DNA of 64,000 nt from Candidatus Harpocratesius repetitus (GTDB taxonomy: Archaea > Asgardarchaeota > Lokiarchaeia > Sigyniarchaeales > Promethearchaeaceae). The stretch spans positions 652,448-716,447 of the forward strand of contig JAIZWK010000001.1 of assembly GCA_021498095.1 (NCBI GenBank), given 5' to 3'. How positions within the stretch are numbered: position 1 is the first letter of the stretch; every line of letters starts with the position of its first letter. The position numbers and the translations under genes are program-made. This document shows, piece after piece, positions 35,446-45,577 of the stretch. The notes beneath the pieces are model-generated. The model ran no database searches, was not told the origin of the DNA, and worked only from the letters and a program-made list of their open reading frames with translations.

Positions 35446-35943
35446 TTAAAAGCTTGTTCGTAAGATTTCATCTTGATATACAATACGTTCACAATAAGTG
35501 CACGCAATTTTAAGAGGATCATCAGAAATTACCCTAAATTTTGTTATAACTGGTTCTCTTTCAACATTTGTAATACATTTTTCATTTGGACATTTAATGA
35601 TTCCTTGAATAATATCAGGAATTTTAACCACAAACTTCTTTACTACTTTATAATCCTCGATAAAAGAAACTTTACATTTAGGAGAAATAATCGCAATCTG
35701 GTGGATTTGCTTTTGATCTAACATAATATTTTCGACTTTTACAATATCCTTTTTACCACTTTGAGATGAATTTGATTTGACATTTATCCCAACTGTGATT
35801 AAACTACCATCTTTTCCTTCTAATCCGAGAATTTTCAACACTGAAAAAGCGAATCCTTCTTTAATATGATCTATTACTGTTCCTCGCTGAATTTTCTCAA
35901 CATAGAGCCTTTTTCCATCTTTACTTAAGTTATCTGAATTCAT
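35446..35943 (-). CDS. pyrI: Aspartate carbamoyltransferase regulatory chain
   Basis: 165 residues. RLYVEKIQRGTVIDHIKEGFAF, VKSNSSQSGKKDIVKVENIML and IAIISPKCKVSFIEDYKVV are characteristic of PyrI. The C-terminal zinc site is C-x5-C (KCPNEKCITN) and C-x2-C (CTYCE). PyrI pairs with catalytic PyrB to give allosteric control by nucleotides in pyrimidine synthesis. The pyrB gene, usually adjacent, is not found here. ATG 35943 is preferred over a TTG three codons upstream. Confidence 0.92.
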   Translation of the reverse strand: MNSDNLSKDGKRLYVEKIQRGTVIDHIKEGFAFSVLKILGLEGKDGSLITVGINVKSNSSQSGKKDIVKVENIMLDQKQIHQIAIISPKCKVSFIEDYKVVKKFVVKIPDIIQGIIKCPNEKCITNVEREPVITKFRVISDDPLKIACTYCERIVYQDEILRTSF

Positions 35944-36021
35944 TGTTCTCAACTAATTAATAATGTCTGTAATATCAAAATATTCTAAAAATATTAATTC
36001 TTTTATTTCAAAATTAATACG

Positions 36022-36906
36022 TTGGTGGATGTCATTATTCGCAAGAATCGAAATGAAATAATTGAGGAAATTAATTCTTTAATGGAAAAAATGAATTGGA
36101 ATCTACAAATAAAAATAGAAAATGTAGAATTTCAAAAGAGCAAAAAAAATTATGTTTTGAAAATCTTTAATTTACCAAGAAATTTAGAAGAAAAATTCCA
36201 TGTTAAAGATATAATTATAAAATATTTTGATCGTTCCATTCCAGATTCAGAATCAAGATGGAGGAATGAATTGCGGTGGTATAGTTATTTTTTAAAAAAT
36301 CCTTTTGATTCAAAAATTAAAACAGCTCAACTATTATATTCACATCCTTTTCTCTTATTTTTTCGATATATTCCAGGAAAAAATTTACAAAATTTGCTTA
36401 TCGAGCAAAATTTGAATAATTATTTAATAGAATCTCTATCTAAATGGTTTTCATATCTTCACCAGCAAAAACTTATATTCAAAGATGCTCGTTTGATTAA
36501 TTTCTTAAGTGATAATCATAACAATTTATACATAATTGATCTTGAAGAAATCTCCCTAAATTCTGAATTTCTTTCCGATCTTGGAGAAATTTTATGTTCA
36601 TTTATAACTTTAACACCAGGAATATTCGAAGGATATATCAATCCATATGCATTTTCTAAAATGATTTTATTCTTACAATATTACACAAATTTAAATTCAA
36701 ATAAGAAAATTCTTCCAAAAGAGGCAGTATCATCAAAAATTTATGAATTTTCTTCGTTTTGGATAAATATTTTTATGCTAAGTCTAAAGAAAATTGCTAC
36801 TCGTAGAAATCTAAAATTAAATCAAGAATACTTTACAAAAATAGAATCTCTTTTAACTTCTTGTTTGATTGAGTATATGAGAAAAAATCCATTTCCGAAG
36901 AGATAA
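36022..36906 (+). CDS. Protein-kinase-like fold protein
   Basis: 294 residues. An IIKYF strand near residue 67 may supply the ATP-binding Lys. HQQKLIFKDARLINFLSD near 148-165 resembles the catalytic loop (D-x4-N) and YIIDLEEI near 171-178 the metal-binding DxE/DFG position. The order and spacing fit atypical small kinases such as Bud32-, WaaP- or aminoglycoside-phosphotransferase-like proteins. The substrate is unknown. The frame opens with TTG then GTG at 36025; the true start is uncertain. Its last 54 bases overlap the end of the convergent YkgJ gene. Confidence 0.55.
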   Translation: MVDVIIRKNRNEIIEEINSLMEKMNWNLQIKIENVEFQKSKKNYVLKIFNLPRNLEEKFHVKDIIIKYFDRSIPDSESRWRNELRWYSYFLKNPFDSKIKTAQLLYSHPFLLFFRYIPGKNLQNLLIEQNLNNYLIESLSKWFSYLHQQKLIFKDARLINFLSDNHNNLYIIDLEEISLNSEFLSDLGEILCSFITLTPGIFEGYINPYAFSKMILFLQYYTNLNSNKKILPKEAVSSKIYEFSSFWINIFMLSLKKIATRRNLKLNQEYFTKIESLLTSCLIEYMRKNPFPKR

Positions 36907-37245
36907 ACAAATTGCTTTAAATCGAGAAGGATTACTATAAAAAATTCGATTGTGAGGACATTCATCATCTAATATACATTTATTTCTTGATTGATCAAAG
37001 ATCATTGGATAAAAACGACATCCCATTGGTCGAATGGGATAAATTAAACACTTTTTTTCGTTTGGAATGTAAAATACACAATGATCATCTATATTTTTTA
37101 ATCGATAAAATCGACCATCAAATTCAAAAAAATCTATATTTTGAGACTTTTTAGAAAAATAATCTAAAATTCGCTGAACATCATCAGAAGAAAGTATCAT
37201 TTCAGTGTGTGTACAACAAATTCCACAAGATTGACAAATTTTCAT
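36853..37245 (-). CDS. YkgJ family cysteine-cluster protein
   Basis: 130 residues. MKICQSCGICCTHTEM and later CVFYIPNEKKCLIYPIRPMGCRFYP give the eight-Cys-type pattern (CxxCxxCC ... C...C...RPxxCRxFP) of the YkgJ/FliB group (PF03692), which probably bind a metal or Fe-S cluster. Function in archaea is not established. Its 3' end overlaps the convergent kinase-like gene. Confidence 0.88.
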   Translation of the reverse strand: MKICQSCGICCTHTEMILSSDDVQRILDYFSKKSQNIDFFEFDGRFYRLKNIDDHCVFYIPNEKKCLIYPIRPMGCRFYPMIFDQSRNKCILDDECPHNRIFYSNPSRFKAICLSLRKWIFSHILNQTRS

Positions 37246-37286
37246 GATTAGTAAGAAAAAATGAGAAAAATACCTTAAAAAAGAAT

Positions 37287-37475
37287 TTATTGTTTAGAAT
37301 TGATTTTTTGGTACATATTTTTAGATATTCTATGAATATATCCGCGTTTATAAAATTGTTTCAAAATATTTCGTGCTTCCCGTGCATCTTCTCTTTCCAT
37401 ATCGAGTACAGCCATAAATTGATAAATTGAGAAGTTTTCTGGTAATAATTGTTCAATTAAATTGTAAAGACCCAT
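37287..37475 (-). CDS. Small winged-helix-like hypothetical
   Basis: 62 residues, MGLYNLIEQLL and then FSIYQFMAVLDMEREDAREARNILKQFYKRGYIHRISKNMYQ. Three helices and a short basic beta-hairpin-like end suggest a winged helix, but no family was recognised. It lies 40 bases upstream of the YkgJ gene on the same strand, so they may be co-transcribed. Confidence 0.5.
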   Translation of the reverse strand: MGLYNLIEQLLPENFSIYQFMAVLDMEREDAREARNILKQFYKRGYIHRISKNMYQKINSKQ

Positions 37476-37592
37476 ATTATTCAGCTTTGATCAAGAATTT
37501 ATAATTTAATAAGAAATTCAATTGTACATAAATTTTAACTTTTTTGGGTGTACTTTTTAATCACACAAAGAATTAATCTGGATCGATCTTCT

Positions 37593-40500
37593 ATGGAAAA
37601 AAAAAAAATAAAATTCATAATAATCATAATATTCATTCTTTCATTTGTTCCAATTTCATTCTATAAACTTAATTATTTTACTGATAGTAATATAACAGAG
37701 AATTCTTTTGATAAAATTGCTTATACATCAATCCAATCAACTATTTTAAAAGATCTTTTTCCTTCATCAATAACAGCACAAGAAAAAGACCAAGTTTTAA
37801 TTGATCAAGATTTATCCAATTATGTTTTTATCATTTTTGATGAATCAGTAAACTTTGATCAACGAGATTCCCTTATTGAAAAGATTGATAGAAATGCTCA
37901 AATAAAATATAATTATAAATATATTCCTGTAGTATCAGTTAAATTTTCTCAAGATATCAACAAAATATACCTAAATAATCAAAATTCTTTTTATGGAATA
38001 AAAAAAATAACTAAAATTCATAAAACACAATTTGAGGAATATAATGATTTAAGTAGTTTAAACAAAAATCAAACGAAAATTCTTGATGATCAGGTGAATT
38101 TAAATGAACTTTTGGAAAATTGGTGGTTAAATGCAATAGGTGTTGATAATGTTCCATATACAGGGAAAGGAGTAAAAATTGCAATCATAGATACTGGAAT
38201 TTCAGTTCATCCTGATTTCTTTGAAAATGGAAATCCCAAATTTTCACGAATAGTTGCTAATGTCAATTTTAGCAGTGAAACAGGGGTTTTAGAAAAAAAT
38301 TATTATTTTGATGATTATGGTCATGGAACTCATGTTGCAGGAATTGCTGCTGGAAGTGGATATCTTTCAAATGGCGAATATTGTGGCGTTGCCCCTCAGG
38401 CTCTTCTTTACAATGCAAAAATTTCAAATTCTTCTGGATTTATTCAAGAAGATGATGTAGTCGCAGCAATTGAATGGTGCATAGATGAGCAAGTAGATAT
38501 TATGAGTATGAGTTTTGGAGATATAAATCCCGAAGTTTGGACCGTTCAGACTCTTGCAATTCAAAAGGCGGTAAAAAATGGAATTCTCGCATTTTCTTCA
38601 GCTGGTAATAGTGGTCCTGGTTTTTTTACTTCTGGGACTCCTGCAAGTGGATTATACTCAATAGCTGTTGGAGCTACAGATAAAAACAATCAAGTATCTT
38701 ACTTTAGTAGTTGGGGTCCAACATTTTCTAATCAATTAAATCCTGAAATTTGTGCTCCTGGGGTTGATATTGTTGCTCCTTTATCAAAATCATCTATTTT
38801 AGATCTTGAATTCTCAATTAGAGATAAAATTGTTGGTTTGTCTTCAAATTTTGGTTATATCCCATTATCTGGAACAAGTATGGCCAGTCCAATGGCTGCT
38901 GGTGCTGCTGCTCTTTTAATCGAAGCTTTTCCTGAGGCTTCTCCTGAGACTATAAGAAACGCCTTGATTTTGGGAGCATCTTCTTTAGAAACTAAGACTC
39001 TTGAGGGTGAGATGGTGAGAGATGGTGCTGGATTAATCAATGTAAGTAAGTCTTTACAAATTTTAAATGAATGGAATTCTTCTATCGATGGAGTCAATAA
39101 TAATGCTCGTTTATTTCCTCGGATTTTTCCATATTCTCCATTTGATTTTTTTAAATATCCAGGAGAAGCGGTACTTTTAAATTATACCCTAATTATGGGT
39201 TCAGCTAAATCAATAGAATTGGAGCTTCCCCATATTTCTGGAATTAATTTCAGTATTCTTTCAGATGTTTCTTCACTTCATGAAAAAGTTATAACTATCC
39301 CAATTTATGCAAGAATTCTATATAATGCGACTCCTGGTACTTATTTTGGGAATTTTACAATTAAGAACTCTGAATCTGGAATGATTTTAGATCAGATCTT
39401 TTTCAATATTTCTGTTGAAATTCCCAAAGCTAAGATTTTTTTTGATTCATACCACGGATTGAATGATTTTTTTCCTAATAATATTAGCACATATTCCCAA
39501 ATAGATTTGTATCACCTATTTTATTCATTATATTCCCAAGGATTTCAAGTAATTTTCAATATGGAACATTGGACTCCTTTCTATAATGCATCTAAAGATT
39601 CTCCAATTCTATCGAGTGAAATTCTAAGTAATATCGATATTTTAGTCTTACAGAGACCTGTTATCCCTTTCAGCTCGTATGAAATTAAAGAGATATCAAA
39701 TTTCTATAGAAAAGGTGGATCAATCTTATTTTTAGGAACAGTAAACAATTTAATGTGCTCCGATTCTATAAATTTACTCTTTCAAACACTAGGAATTAAT
39801 GTCAGTTTGGGAGAAAACATGATAAATCTTAAAAATTACGGCTTCTTCTCGCAAGCAATTAATTTTAACAATATCAGTATCAATAAAGATTCATCCATTT
39901 TTTCAAATATTTCAGAGTTTTATTATGGATTTGGAACGACTTTTCTCAATCAATCAAATTTAACTCCTTTAGTTGAAGTAAATGGAAAAAATGTTGCAGT
40001 AGAAACAGAATCAATAAATTCATCAGGAAAATGTATTCTTTTTGGTGATTATCATTTTTTAACGACTTCAATATTTACGTCAGATTTATATTATTCTAAT
40101 TTTTCTTTATTAGCAGAAAATCTTTTTGATTATTTGATACCGAATCGAAGTATTCAGGTAGATTTTGCATTTAAACAGCAAAATCGCGCCAATGTTGAAA
40201 TTGTCCCAATTAAATTTTATATTGTTAATTCCACTTCTAGAGAGATTCTATCCAATTTCTCTATTGGACATTCTTTAAATTGCTCTCTGATATATCCAAA
40301 CGGAACAGAAATATCGTTAATTCCAATTAAGGACTCTTCCAACTTTGGGTATATGGTGTCAATTTCGTTAAATAATTTGAATTATAGTAAAAATCCTCTT
40401 ATCATTAAAATTAAAATACTCGTAAATGACCGAATTTATGAAGATCAATATTATTATATTTATGAAACTCCCAATTTCATATCATCTTATAAAATTTTAA

Positions 40501-41402
40501 GTTCAATTAAAAATATTGATCGAATATATTCACAATTTACTAGTTTTTCAATTAATTCTACAGATTTGATTGGAAAAGCTAATATGCGCGCAATTATTTT
40601 TCCCAATTCTTATTTCTCAAAAAATAATCTAATTGAGCTTTTTTCAAATATAACAGAAAATGGGACAAAATCATTGATTTCATTTTATTTTAATAAATTA
40701 GAAACCGCTGGAAAAATAATTCTAACACCAAATTATGATATAAATGATACAATTGATCGAATTGATTTATTTCCAAATCGAATTATGTTTAATTTAATTG
40801 ATTATCTTCCAGAAATAATGCCAAAATCATCATATATTGGAGATATTCGATTTAATGATATTTCTGATGGAAAATATGTATCTCCAGTTCAAATAGCAAT
40901 TGGACAAGAAATTCCTTTAAAAGTGGTTATAAAAGATGATGATGATTCTATAATTAATAGAGATAATTTTGTTGTTACATGTTCAATATTTCCAGGAATT
41001 ATATATCATGGAATTTTTAATCCTATGTTTCCTTCAGAGATATGGCAATATAATTTATTTTTTGATCATTCAATAGATGCTTACTTTGGAAATATACTTG
41101 TTAATTCAGAATATAAATTTTCTTCAATAAACAAGATAGAAAAATATACGACTGAATCTGATTATTATGTATTCTATACTATGGCTTTAATTTCAATAAT
41201 AGATCCTAGTGGAGGGATTAATTATTATCCCCTCTTTCTTATTCCTTACAATAAACCGATTGAGTTAACTAATTATTCCCCAGTTATTCTTTTATATGGG
41301 ATTGTTGGAGTAATAATTATTGGAATACAGAAGAAATCATTTATTTTAGAAAAAATTATGAAAAAATCAAAAAAAAATCAATTACCAAGAAGAGAGAGAT
41401 AA
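37593..41402 (+). CDS. Membrane-anchored subtilisin-like serine protease (S8)
   Basis: About 1269 residues from ATG 37593, which immediately precedes the basic and hydrophobic signal (KKKIKFIIIIIFILSFVPISF). A propeptide-like region follows. The catalytic triad is Asp in IAIIDTGISVHPDF, His in GHGTHVAGIAAGSG and Ser in SGTSMASPMAAGAAALL, with the oxyanion Asn in SSAGNSGPG. A long C-terminal part (about 750 residues, with beta-domains and a GATase-like stretch ILVLQRPVIPFSSYEIKEIS near residue 690) ends in a membrane helix (VILLYGIVGVIIIGI) and basic tail. An extracellular protease fixed to the membrane, probably for peptide use or surface-protein processing. Confidence 0.9.
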   Translation: MEKKKIKFIIIIIFILSFVPISFYKLNYFTDSNITENSFDKIAYTSIQSTILKDLFPSSITAQEKDQVLIDQDLSNYVFIIFDESVNFDQRDSLIEKIDRNAQIKYNYKYIPVVSVKFSQDINKIYLNNQNSFYGIKKITKIHKTQFEEYNDLSSLNKNQTKILDDQVNLNELLENWWLNAIGVDNVPYTGKGVKIAIIDTGISVHPDFFENGNPKFSRIVANVNFSSETGVLEKNYYFDDYGHGTHVAGIAAGSGYLSNGEYCGVAPQALLYNAKISNSSGFIQEDDVVAAIEWCIDEQVDIMSMSFGDINPEVWTVQTLAIQKAVKNGILAFSSAGNSGPGFFTSGTPASGLYSIAVGATDKNNQVSYFSSWGPTFSNQLNPEICAPGVDIVAPLSKSSILDLEFSIRDKIVGLSSNFGYIPLSGTSMASPMAAGAAALLIEAFPEASPETIRNALILGASSLETKTLEGEMVRDGAGLINVSKSLQILNEWNSSIDGVNNNARLFPRIFPYSPFDFFKYPGEAVLLNYTLIMGSAKSIELELPHISGINFSILSDVSSLHEKVITIPIYARILYNATPGTYFGNFTIKNSESGMILDQIFFNISVEIPKAKIFFDSYHGLNDFFPNNISTYSQIDLYHLFYSLYSQGFQVIFNMEHWTPFYNASKDSPILSSEILSNIDILVLQRPVIPFSSYEIKEISNFYRKGGSILFLGTVNNLMCSDSINLLFQTLGINVSLGENMINLKNYGFFSQAINFNNISINKDSSIFSNISEFYYGFGTTFLNQSNLTPLVEVNGKNVAVETESINSSGKCILFGDYHFLTTSIFTSDLYYSNFSLLAENLFDYLIPNRSIQVDFAFKQQNRANVEIVPIKFYIVNSTSREILSNFSIGHSLNCSLIYPNGTEISLIPIKDSSNFGYMVSISLNNLNYSKNPLIIKIKILVNDRIYEDQYYYIYETPNFISSYKILSSIKNIDRIYSQFTSFSINSTDLIGKANMRAIIFPNSYFSKNNLIELFSNITENGTKSLISFYFNKLETAGKIILTPNYDINDTIDRIDLFPNRIMFNLIDYLPEIMPKSSYIGDIRFNDISDGKYVSPVQIAIGQEIPLKVVIKDDDDSIINRDNFVVTCSIFPGIIYHGIFNPMFPSEIWQYNLFFDHSIDAYFGNILVNSEYKFSSINKIEKYTTESDYYVFYTMALISIIDPSGGINYYPLFLIPYNKPIELTNYSPVILLYGIVGVIIIGIQKKSFILEKIMKKSKKNQLPRRER

Positions 41403-41449
41403 TGCATTTCATTTTTTTTTTATGATTACTTAGAGATTTTGAGAAACTA

Positions 41450-41686
41450 ATGTCGAAATATGATAAATATAAGGATAATAATATTTTTCCTCATAAACAT
41501 TGCCCAGTGTGTTTTAATATAGTACCTGAAGATGGGACTGAATTCGGTGAATATTGTTCTGCTGAATGCGCAGAAACGAAAAAAATTGAAAAAAAGAGTA
41601 AAAGGAAACGTTATATTATAATGTTTTCATCCTATGGAATTATGATAGTTATTTTTGTGGTAATGATGATTCTATCAAATAAGTAA
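41450..41686 (+). CDS. DUF2116 zinc-ribbon membrane protein
   Basis: 78 residues. HKHCPVCFNIVPEDGTEFGEYCSAEC provides C-x2-C and C-x3-C metal ligands, then a basic stretch (KKIEKKSKRKR) and one membrane helix (YIIMFSSYGIMIVIFVVMMIL). This matches the archaeal DUF2116 group of small tail-anchored zinc-ribbon proteins, function unknown. It lies between the protease gene and the convergent lysyl-tRNA synthetase gene. Confidence 0.75.
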   Translation: MSKYDKYKDNNIFPHKHCPVCFNIVPEDGTEFGEYCSAECAETKKIEKKSKRKRYIIMFSSYGIMIVIFVVMMILSNK

Positions 41687-41715
41687 TAAAAAAGATGAAA
41701 TTAAGGTTATTTCTT

Positions 41716-43458
41716 TCATTTTTCTGATAAAACTGATTGAATTCGGTTTTTTATCCAATTTATATCCATCATTGCCATTAAAGGACCCAATCTTGGGCCC
41801 TTCTTATTCCCTAAGAAAATTAAATAAAATGCTTGAAAAATTTTCATAGGTTTGACATTTAATTCTTCTTTAATATTTATCATGATATCTTTGATTTTTT
41901 CTTCAGTAAGTTCCTTTTCTTCTTGGATTTTTGAGAAAAATGTTTTAAGTATCATGAATTGGTCTGAATTTAGTCGTGAAATTATTTCTGGGGTTATTTC
42001 TTCAATTATAGAAAATCGAATTATTTTCTGAGATAATTCTTTTTTAATTTGAGGATTTTTTTCATTTTCAATCAAAGCATTCATTTCTTGAATCCAATTT
42101 GATGCTTTTTTTAGTTGAATATTCAATGAATCAATATTAAAATCTTCAATTCCATATTCTTTTAACAGATATTTTCTGGTTCTATTGATTATACCTTGTT
42201 CTTTCAAGATTGGTTTAAGTTGAGCAAGAATCGTTATAAAACGAAATGGAATTTGATATTTTAATGTTTTTGGAATTTCATTAGGAATTATAAGAGGATA
42301 AATATATTCTATTTCTCTTTTCTCACTTTCTGATGTAGGTTCTTCTAATCCATAATAAATTCGTTCAATTCGTTGAAATTCATTGTAATACTGCTCCATT
42401 TCTTCAATTCGAATTGAAATGTGCTTGTTTGGATTTGTTTGATAGATTAACATTCGGAGGATTTTCGCTTCTGCCATTTCAAGGAATTTTGAAGGAGTAA
42501 ATACTATTCCTTTTGAAGTTTTCATATCACGATCCCCTAGTCGCAACCATTCATAAGCAACTTTTATTGGTCCTTGATATCCATATACTTTTTGACAAAG
42601 TTCTAATCCAGTATCATAAGAACCTCCCGGAGTGCAGTGATCTTTTCCCGCTGGTTCGCAAATTGTATTAAAAATAGTCCATTTAGCAGGCCAATCTAAT
42701 CGCCAATTCAATTTAACTAATCCACTTTCTATAGTGACTCTACCATTATATCCACAACTGGGGCATTTATAGATGCATTCATCTGTTTGTTCTATATATT
42801 CTAATACCCTGTTAGGACTGATTGTTCCATCTTTTTGTTTCTTTTGTGTTGATTGGCACTTTTCACAAATTACCATCGCCCCCATCCAAGTCTTTTGTTG
42901 CTTAATATAATCTTGCTTTTGCTCTGGCGACATTGATTTAGTTAAATATCTTGCTACAATTTCTTTGACTAATTCATTTTTTTTTAATCCAATTCTGATT
43001 TTTTCTTTCATTTCGGTTGTTTTATATAGATTATGTGTCCAAATAATTTCAGCATTTATTCCCATCTCTTTAAATGTATCTTGTAGTTCATTTCCAAAGA
43101 ATTCTGCATAACTCTGTGTGTCTTTTGGATTAAAAGGGTTTGGTATTAAAGCAAAGGGTTTCCCTAAATGCTTTTTTGCATAATCAGATGAAATGTATGA
43201 TGGAAATCGTTTAGCTGCATCTAAACTATCAATAAACAATCTAAACTTAACAGGAAATCCTTTTTCAGAATAAATTCTCCGAATTGCTTCACAAATTAGT
43301 AATTCACGCATAATCCCCATATGAATATGTCCACTGGGTGTTTTTCCTGTTGCCAAGTTAACTTCTTTCGGATTTCTTGATCCAATTTCTTTTATAATTG
43401 ATTCAAGCCAATGATCTGGAAAATGAGTTTGGCTTTTAACTTCATTAGTCTGATCCAT
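41716..43458 (-). CDS. lysK: Lysyl-tRNA synthetase, class I
   Basis: 580 residues. The class I 'HIGH' box is TPSGHIHMGIMREL near residues 42-55, and the KMSKS-type motif is MKTSKGIVF near 312. Zinc-like Cys pairs (CEKCQSTQKK, YKCPSCGYNG) lie in the insertion domain. Class I LysRS is typical of most archaea and a few bacteria; other organisms use the unrelated class II enzyme. It charges tRNA-Lys. Divergent from the ABCE1 gene across about 100 bases. Confidence 0.95.
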   Translation of the reverse strand: MDQTNEVKSQTHFPDHWLESIIKEIGSRNPKEVNLATGKTPSGHIHMGIMRELLICEAIRRIYSEKGFPVKFRLFIDSLDAAKRFPSYISSDYAKKHLGKPFALIPNPFNPKDTQSYAEFFGNELQDTFKEMGINAEIIWTHNLYKTTEMKEKIRIGLKKNELVKEIVARYLTKSMSPEQKQDYIKQQKTWMGAMVICEKCQSTQKKQKDGTISPNRVLEYIEQTDECIYKCPSCGYNGRVTIESGLVKLNWRLDWPAKWTIFNTICEPAGKDHCTPGGSYDTGLELCQKVYGYQGPIKVAYEWLRLGDRDMKTSKGIVFTPSKFLEMAEAKILRMLIYQTNPNKHISIRIEEMEQYYNEFQRIERIYYGLEEPTSESEKREIEYIYPLIIPNEIPKTLKYQIPFRFITILAQLKPILKEQGIINRTRKYLLKEYGIEDFNIDSLNIQLKKASNWIQEMNALIENEKNPQIKKELSQKIIRFSIIEEITPEIISRLNSDQFMILKTFFSKIQEEKELTEEKIKDIMINIKEELNVKPMKIFQAFYLIFLGNKKGPRLGPLMAMMDINWIKNRIQSVLSEK

Positions 43459-43561
43459 TTCGCTTCAATTAGAAAAATAATTACATGATTATGAATTTTG
43501 CCAATTATTATAAAAACAAAAAAGATAAGAGTTAAGTCAAATTTCTTATAATGACAAGAAA

Positions 43562-45385
43562 ATGCGAATTGCTGTGATTAACCGCGATAGTTGTAAGCCT
43601 AACGATTGTGCTTCAGGGCCAAATAAACCATGTATTAAATATTGTCCACGAAATCGCACCGGTGATGAAACGATAAAACTTTGGGATGATGGATTTCCTC
43701 ATGTAAATCCATTATTATGTTCTGGATGTGGAATTTGTGTCAAAAAATGTCCTTTTCACTGTTATACAATAATAAATATTCCAGAAAAGTTAGAAACAGA
43801 AGTTGTTCACAAGTATTCACCAGATGGTTTCAGTTTATTTCGAATGTTATTACCAACAAAAGGAAGAGTTCTAGGAGTAGTCGGTCAAAATGGAATAGGC
43901 AAATCTACTGCTCTAAAAATCCTTTCTGGATCATTAAAGATGAATTTGGGAAAATTTGGTAAAGAGCAGCCCGAATGGGATGAAATCATTTCAAATTTTA
44001 AAGGTTCAATCCTCCAAGAATATTTAACATTGCTAAGAGATAAGAAAATAAGGATTATTCATAAACCACAAGAAATCACAGATATTCCAAAATTTGTTAA
44101 TGGTAAAGTAATTGATATATTAAAGAAGATTAATGATTCTCCTAAAATAGAAGTTCTTTCTAAAGAATTAGATTTAGATCTTTTACTTAATCGAGATATT
44201 AGTGTATTAAGTGGTGGAGAATTACAAAGGGTTGCCATTGCTGCAGCTTTATTACGCGATGGTGAATGCTATCTTATCGATGAGCCATCATCCTATTTAG
44301 ATGTGTCTCAAAGGTTAAGAATGGCAAGATTAATTCGAAAACTCCCTCAAGACTCTAAAAGAGTAATTGTAATTGAACATGATTTGGCTATTCTCGATTT
44401 TTTAAGTGATCAAGTTTGCCTTTTATACGGAGAACCTGGTGCTTATGGTATTATTTCAAATGTAGCTGGAGTTCGAGTTGGAATAAATACATTTTTGAAT
44501 GGATATATTAAAAGTGAAAATATGCGATTTCGAGAAGAACCTATCCAATTTCATGATAGACCTCCAGCTGATACATTATTTTATGCTTCAAAAGTAGTAT
44601 GTGAATATAATGACATGGAAACACAACTTGGTGACTTTCATTTAAGAATTAGTGCTGGAGAAATTCATGCAGGTGAAGTAATTGGTATTTTAGGTCCAAA
44701 TGGAAGTGGAAAAAGTACTTTTATAAATTTGATTGCAGGTATAATTCAACCCACCAAAGGAAAAACCTTGCAAACAGAAGAATTAAAAATAGCGGTTAAA
44801 TCTCAGTATATTGAATATGATCCAGAAAAACCAGTATTTGATATCATTCAAAAAATTAAAGGTTCTCCACATTTTGATATTCAGTATAAAAAACGAATAT
44901 TACGAGGTTTAAAAATTGAGACTCTAGAAAATCGAACAATTGAAGAGCTTTCAGGAGGAGAATTACAAAGAGTAGCAATTGCTGATTGTCTAACTGAAGA
45001 AGCTGATCTTTATCTTATTGATGAACCTTCTGCATTTCTGGATGTTGAAATGAGGCTTGCAATGGCTATAATTATTCGTAAATCCATAGAAAGTAATAAA
45101 AAAGCCGCTTTCGTTGTTGAACATGATATCATTACTCAAGATTTTATCAGTGATTCTCTAATTGTCTTTAAAGGTGAACCTGGTAGTAACTGTTTTTGTA
45201 CTCCCCCGCAAGATTTAAGATCTGGTATGAATGATTTTCTGAAAATGATGAACATCACATTTAGACGAGATTTATCAACCGGACGACCTAGAGTAAATAA
45301 ACTTGGATCAAATATTGATAAAATGCAAAGAAAAATTGGTGAATACTACTATATTCCGACAAAAGATGAAGAACCATATTTATAA
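43562..45385 (+). CDS. abcE1: Ribosome recycling ATPase ABCE1 (Rli1)
   Basis: 607 residues. The N-terminal region has two Fe-S cluster motifs (CKPNDCASGPNKPCIKYCPR and LCSGCGICVKKCPF). First nucleotide-binding domain: GQNGIGKST, LSGGELQR, YLIDEPSSYLD. Second: GPNGSGKST, LSGGELQR, YLIDEPSAFLD. Both sites look complete, with an ABCE1 hinge between. It splits post-termination ribosomes together with aRF1/Pelota and is essential in archaea and eukaryotes. It sits upstream of the uL3 gene in a translation cluster. Confidence 0.97.
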   Translation: MRIAVINRDSCKPNDCASGPNKPCIKYCPRNRTGDETIKLWDDGFPHVNPLLCSGCGICVKKCPFHCYTIINIPEKLETEVVHKYSPDGFSLFRMLLPTKGRVLGVVGQNGIGKSTALKILSGSLKMNLGKFGKEQPEWDEIISNFKGSILQEYLTLLRDKKIRIIHKPQEITDIPKFVNGKVIDILKKINDSPKIEVLSKELDLDLLLNRDISVLSGGELQRVAIAAALLRDGECYLIDEPSSYLDVSQRLRMARLIRKLPQDSKRVIVIEHDLAILDFLSDQVCLLYGEPGAYGIISNVAGVRVGINTFLNGYIKSENMRFREEPIQFHDRPPADTLFYASKVVCEYNDMETQLGDFHLRISAGEIHAGEVIGILGPNGSGKSTFINLIAGIIQPTKGKTLQTEELKIAVKSQYIEYDPEKPVFDIIQKIKGSPHFDIQYKKRILRGLKIETLENRTIEELSGGELQRVAIADCLTEEADLYLIDEPSAFLDVEMRLAMAIIIRKSIESNKKAAFVVEHDIITQDFISDSLIVFKGEPGSNCFCTPPQDLRSGMNDFLKMMNITFRRDLSTGRPRVNKLGSNIDKMQRKIGEYYYIPTKDEEPYL

Positions 45386-45577
45386 TAAATCAAATTTATA
45401 AATTTAGACTTCAAGATACAATTGTAGCAAGATATTTTTTAAAAAATCCTTTTTTAACTTCATATTATTTAAATTTATCGACATTAATCGAAAAATTTAA
45501 CTTTTATTTTCAATTCTCTAAGTTAGATGCAAGATATTTTTGTATCTATTAGAATATAATTATTGAGTGTGAACTAA

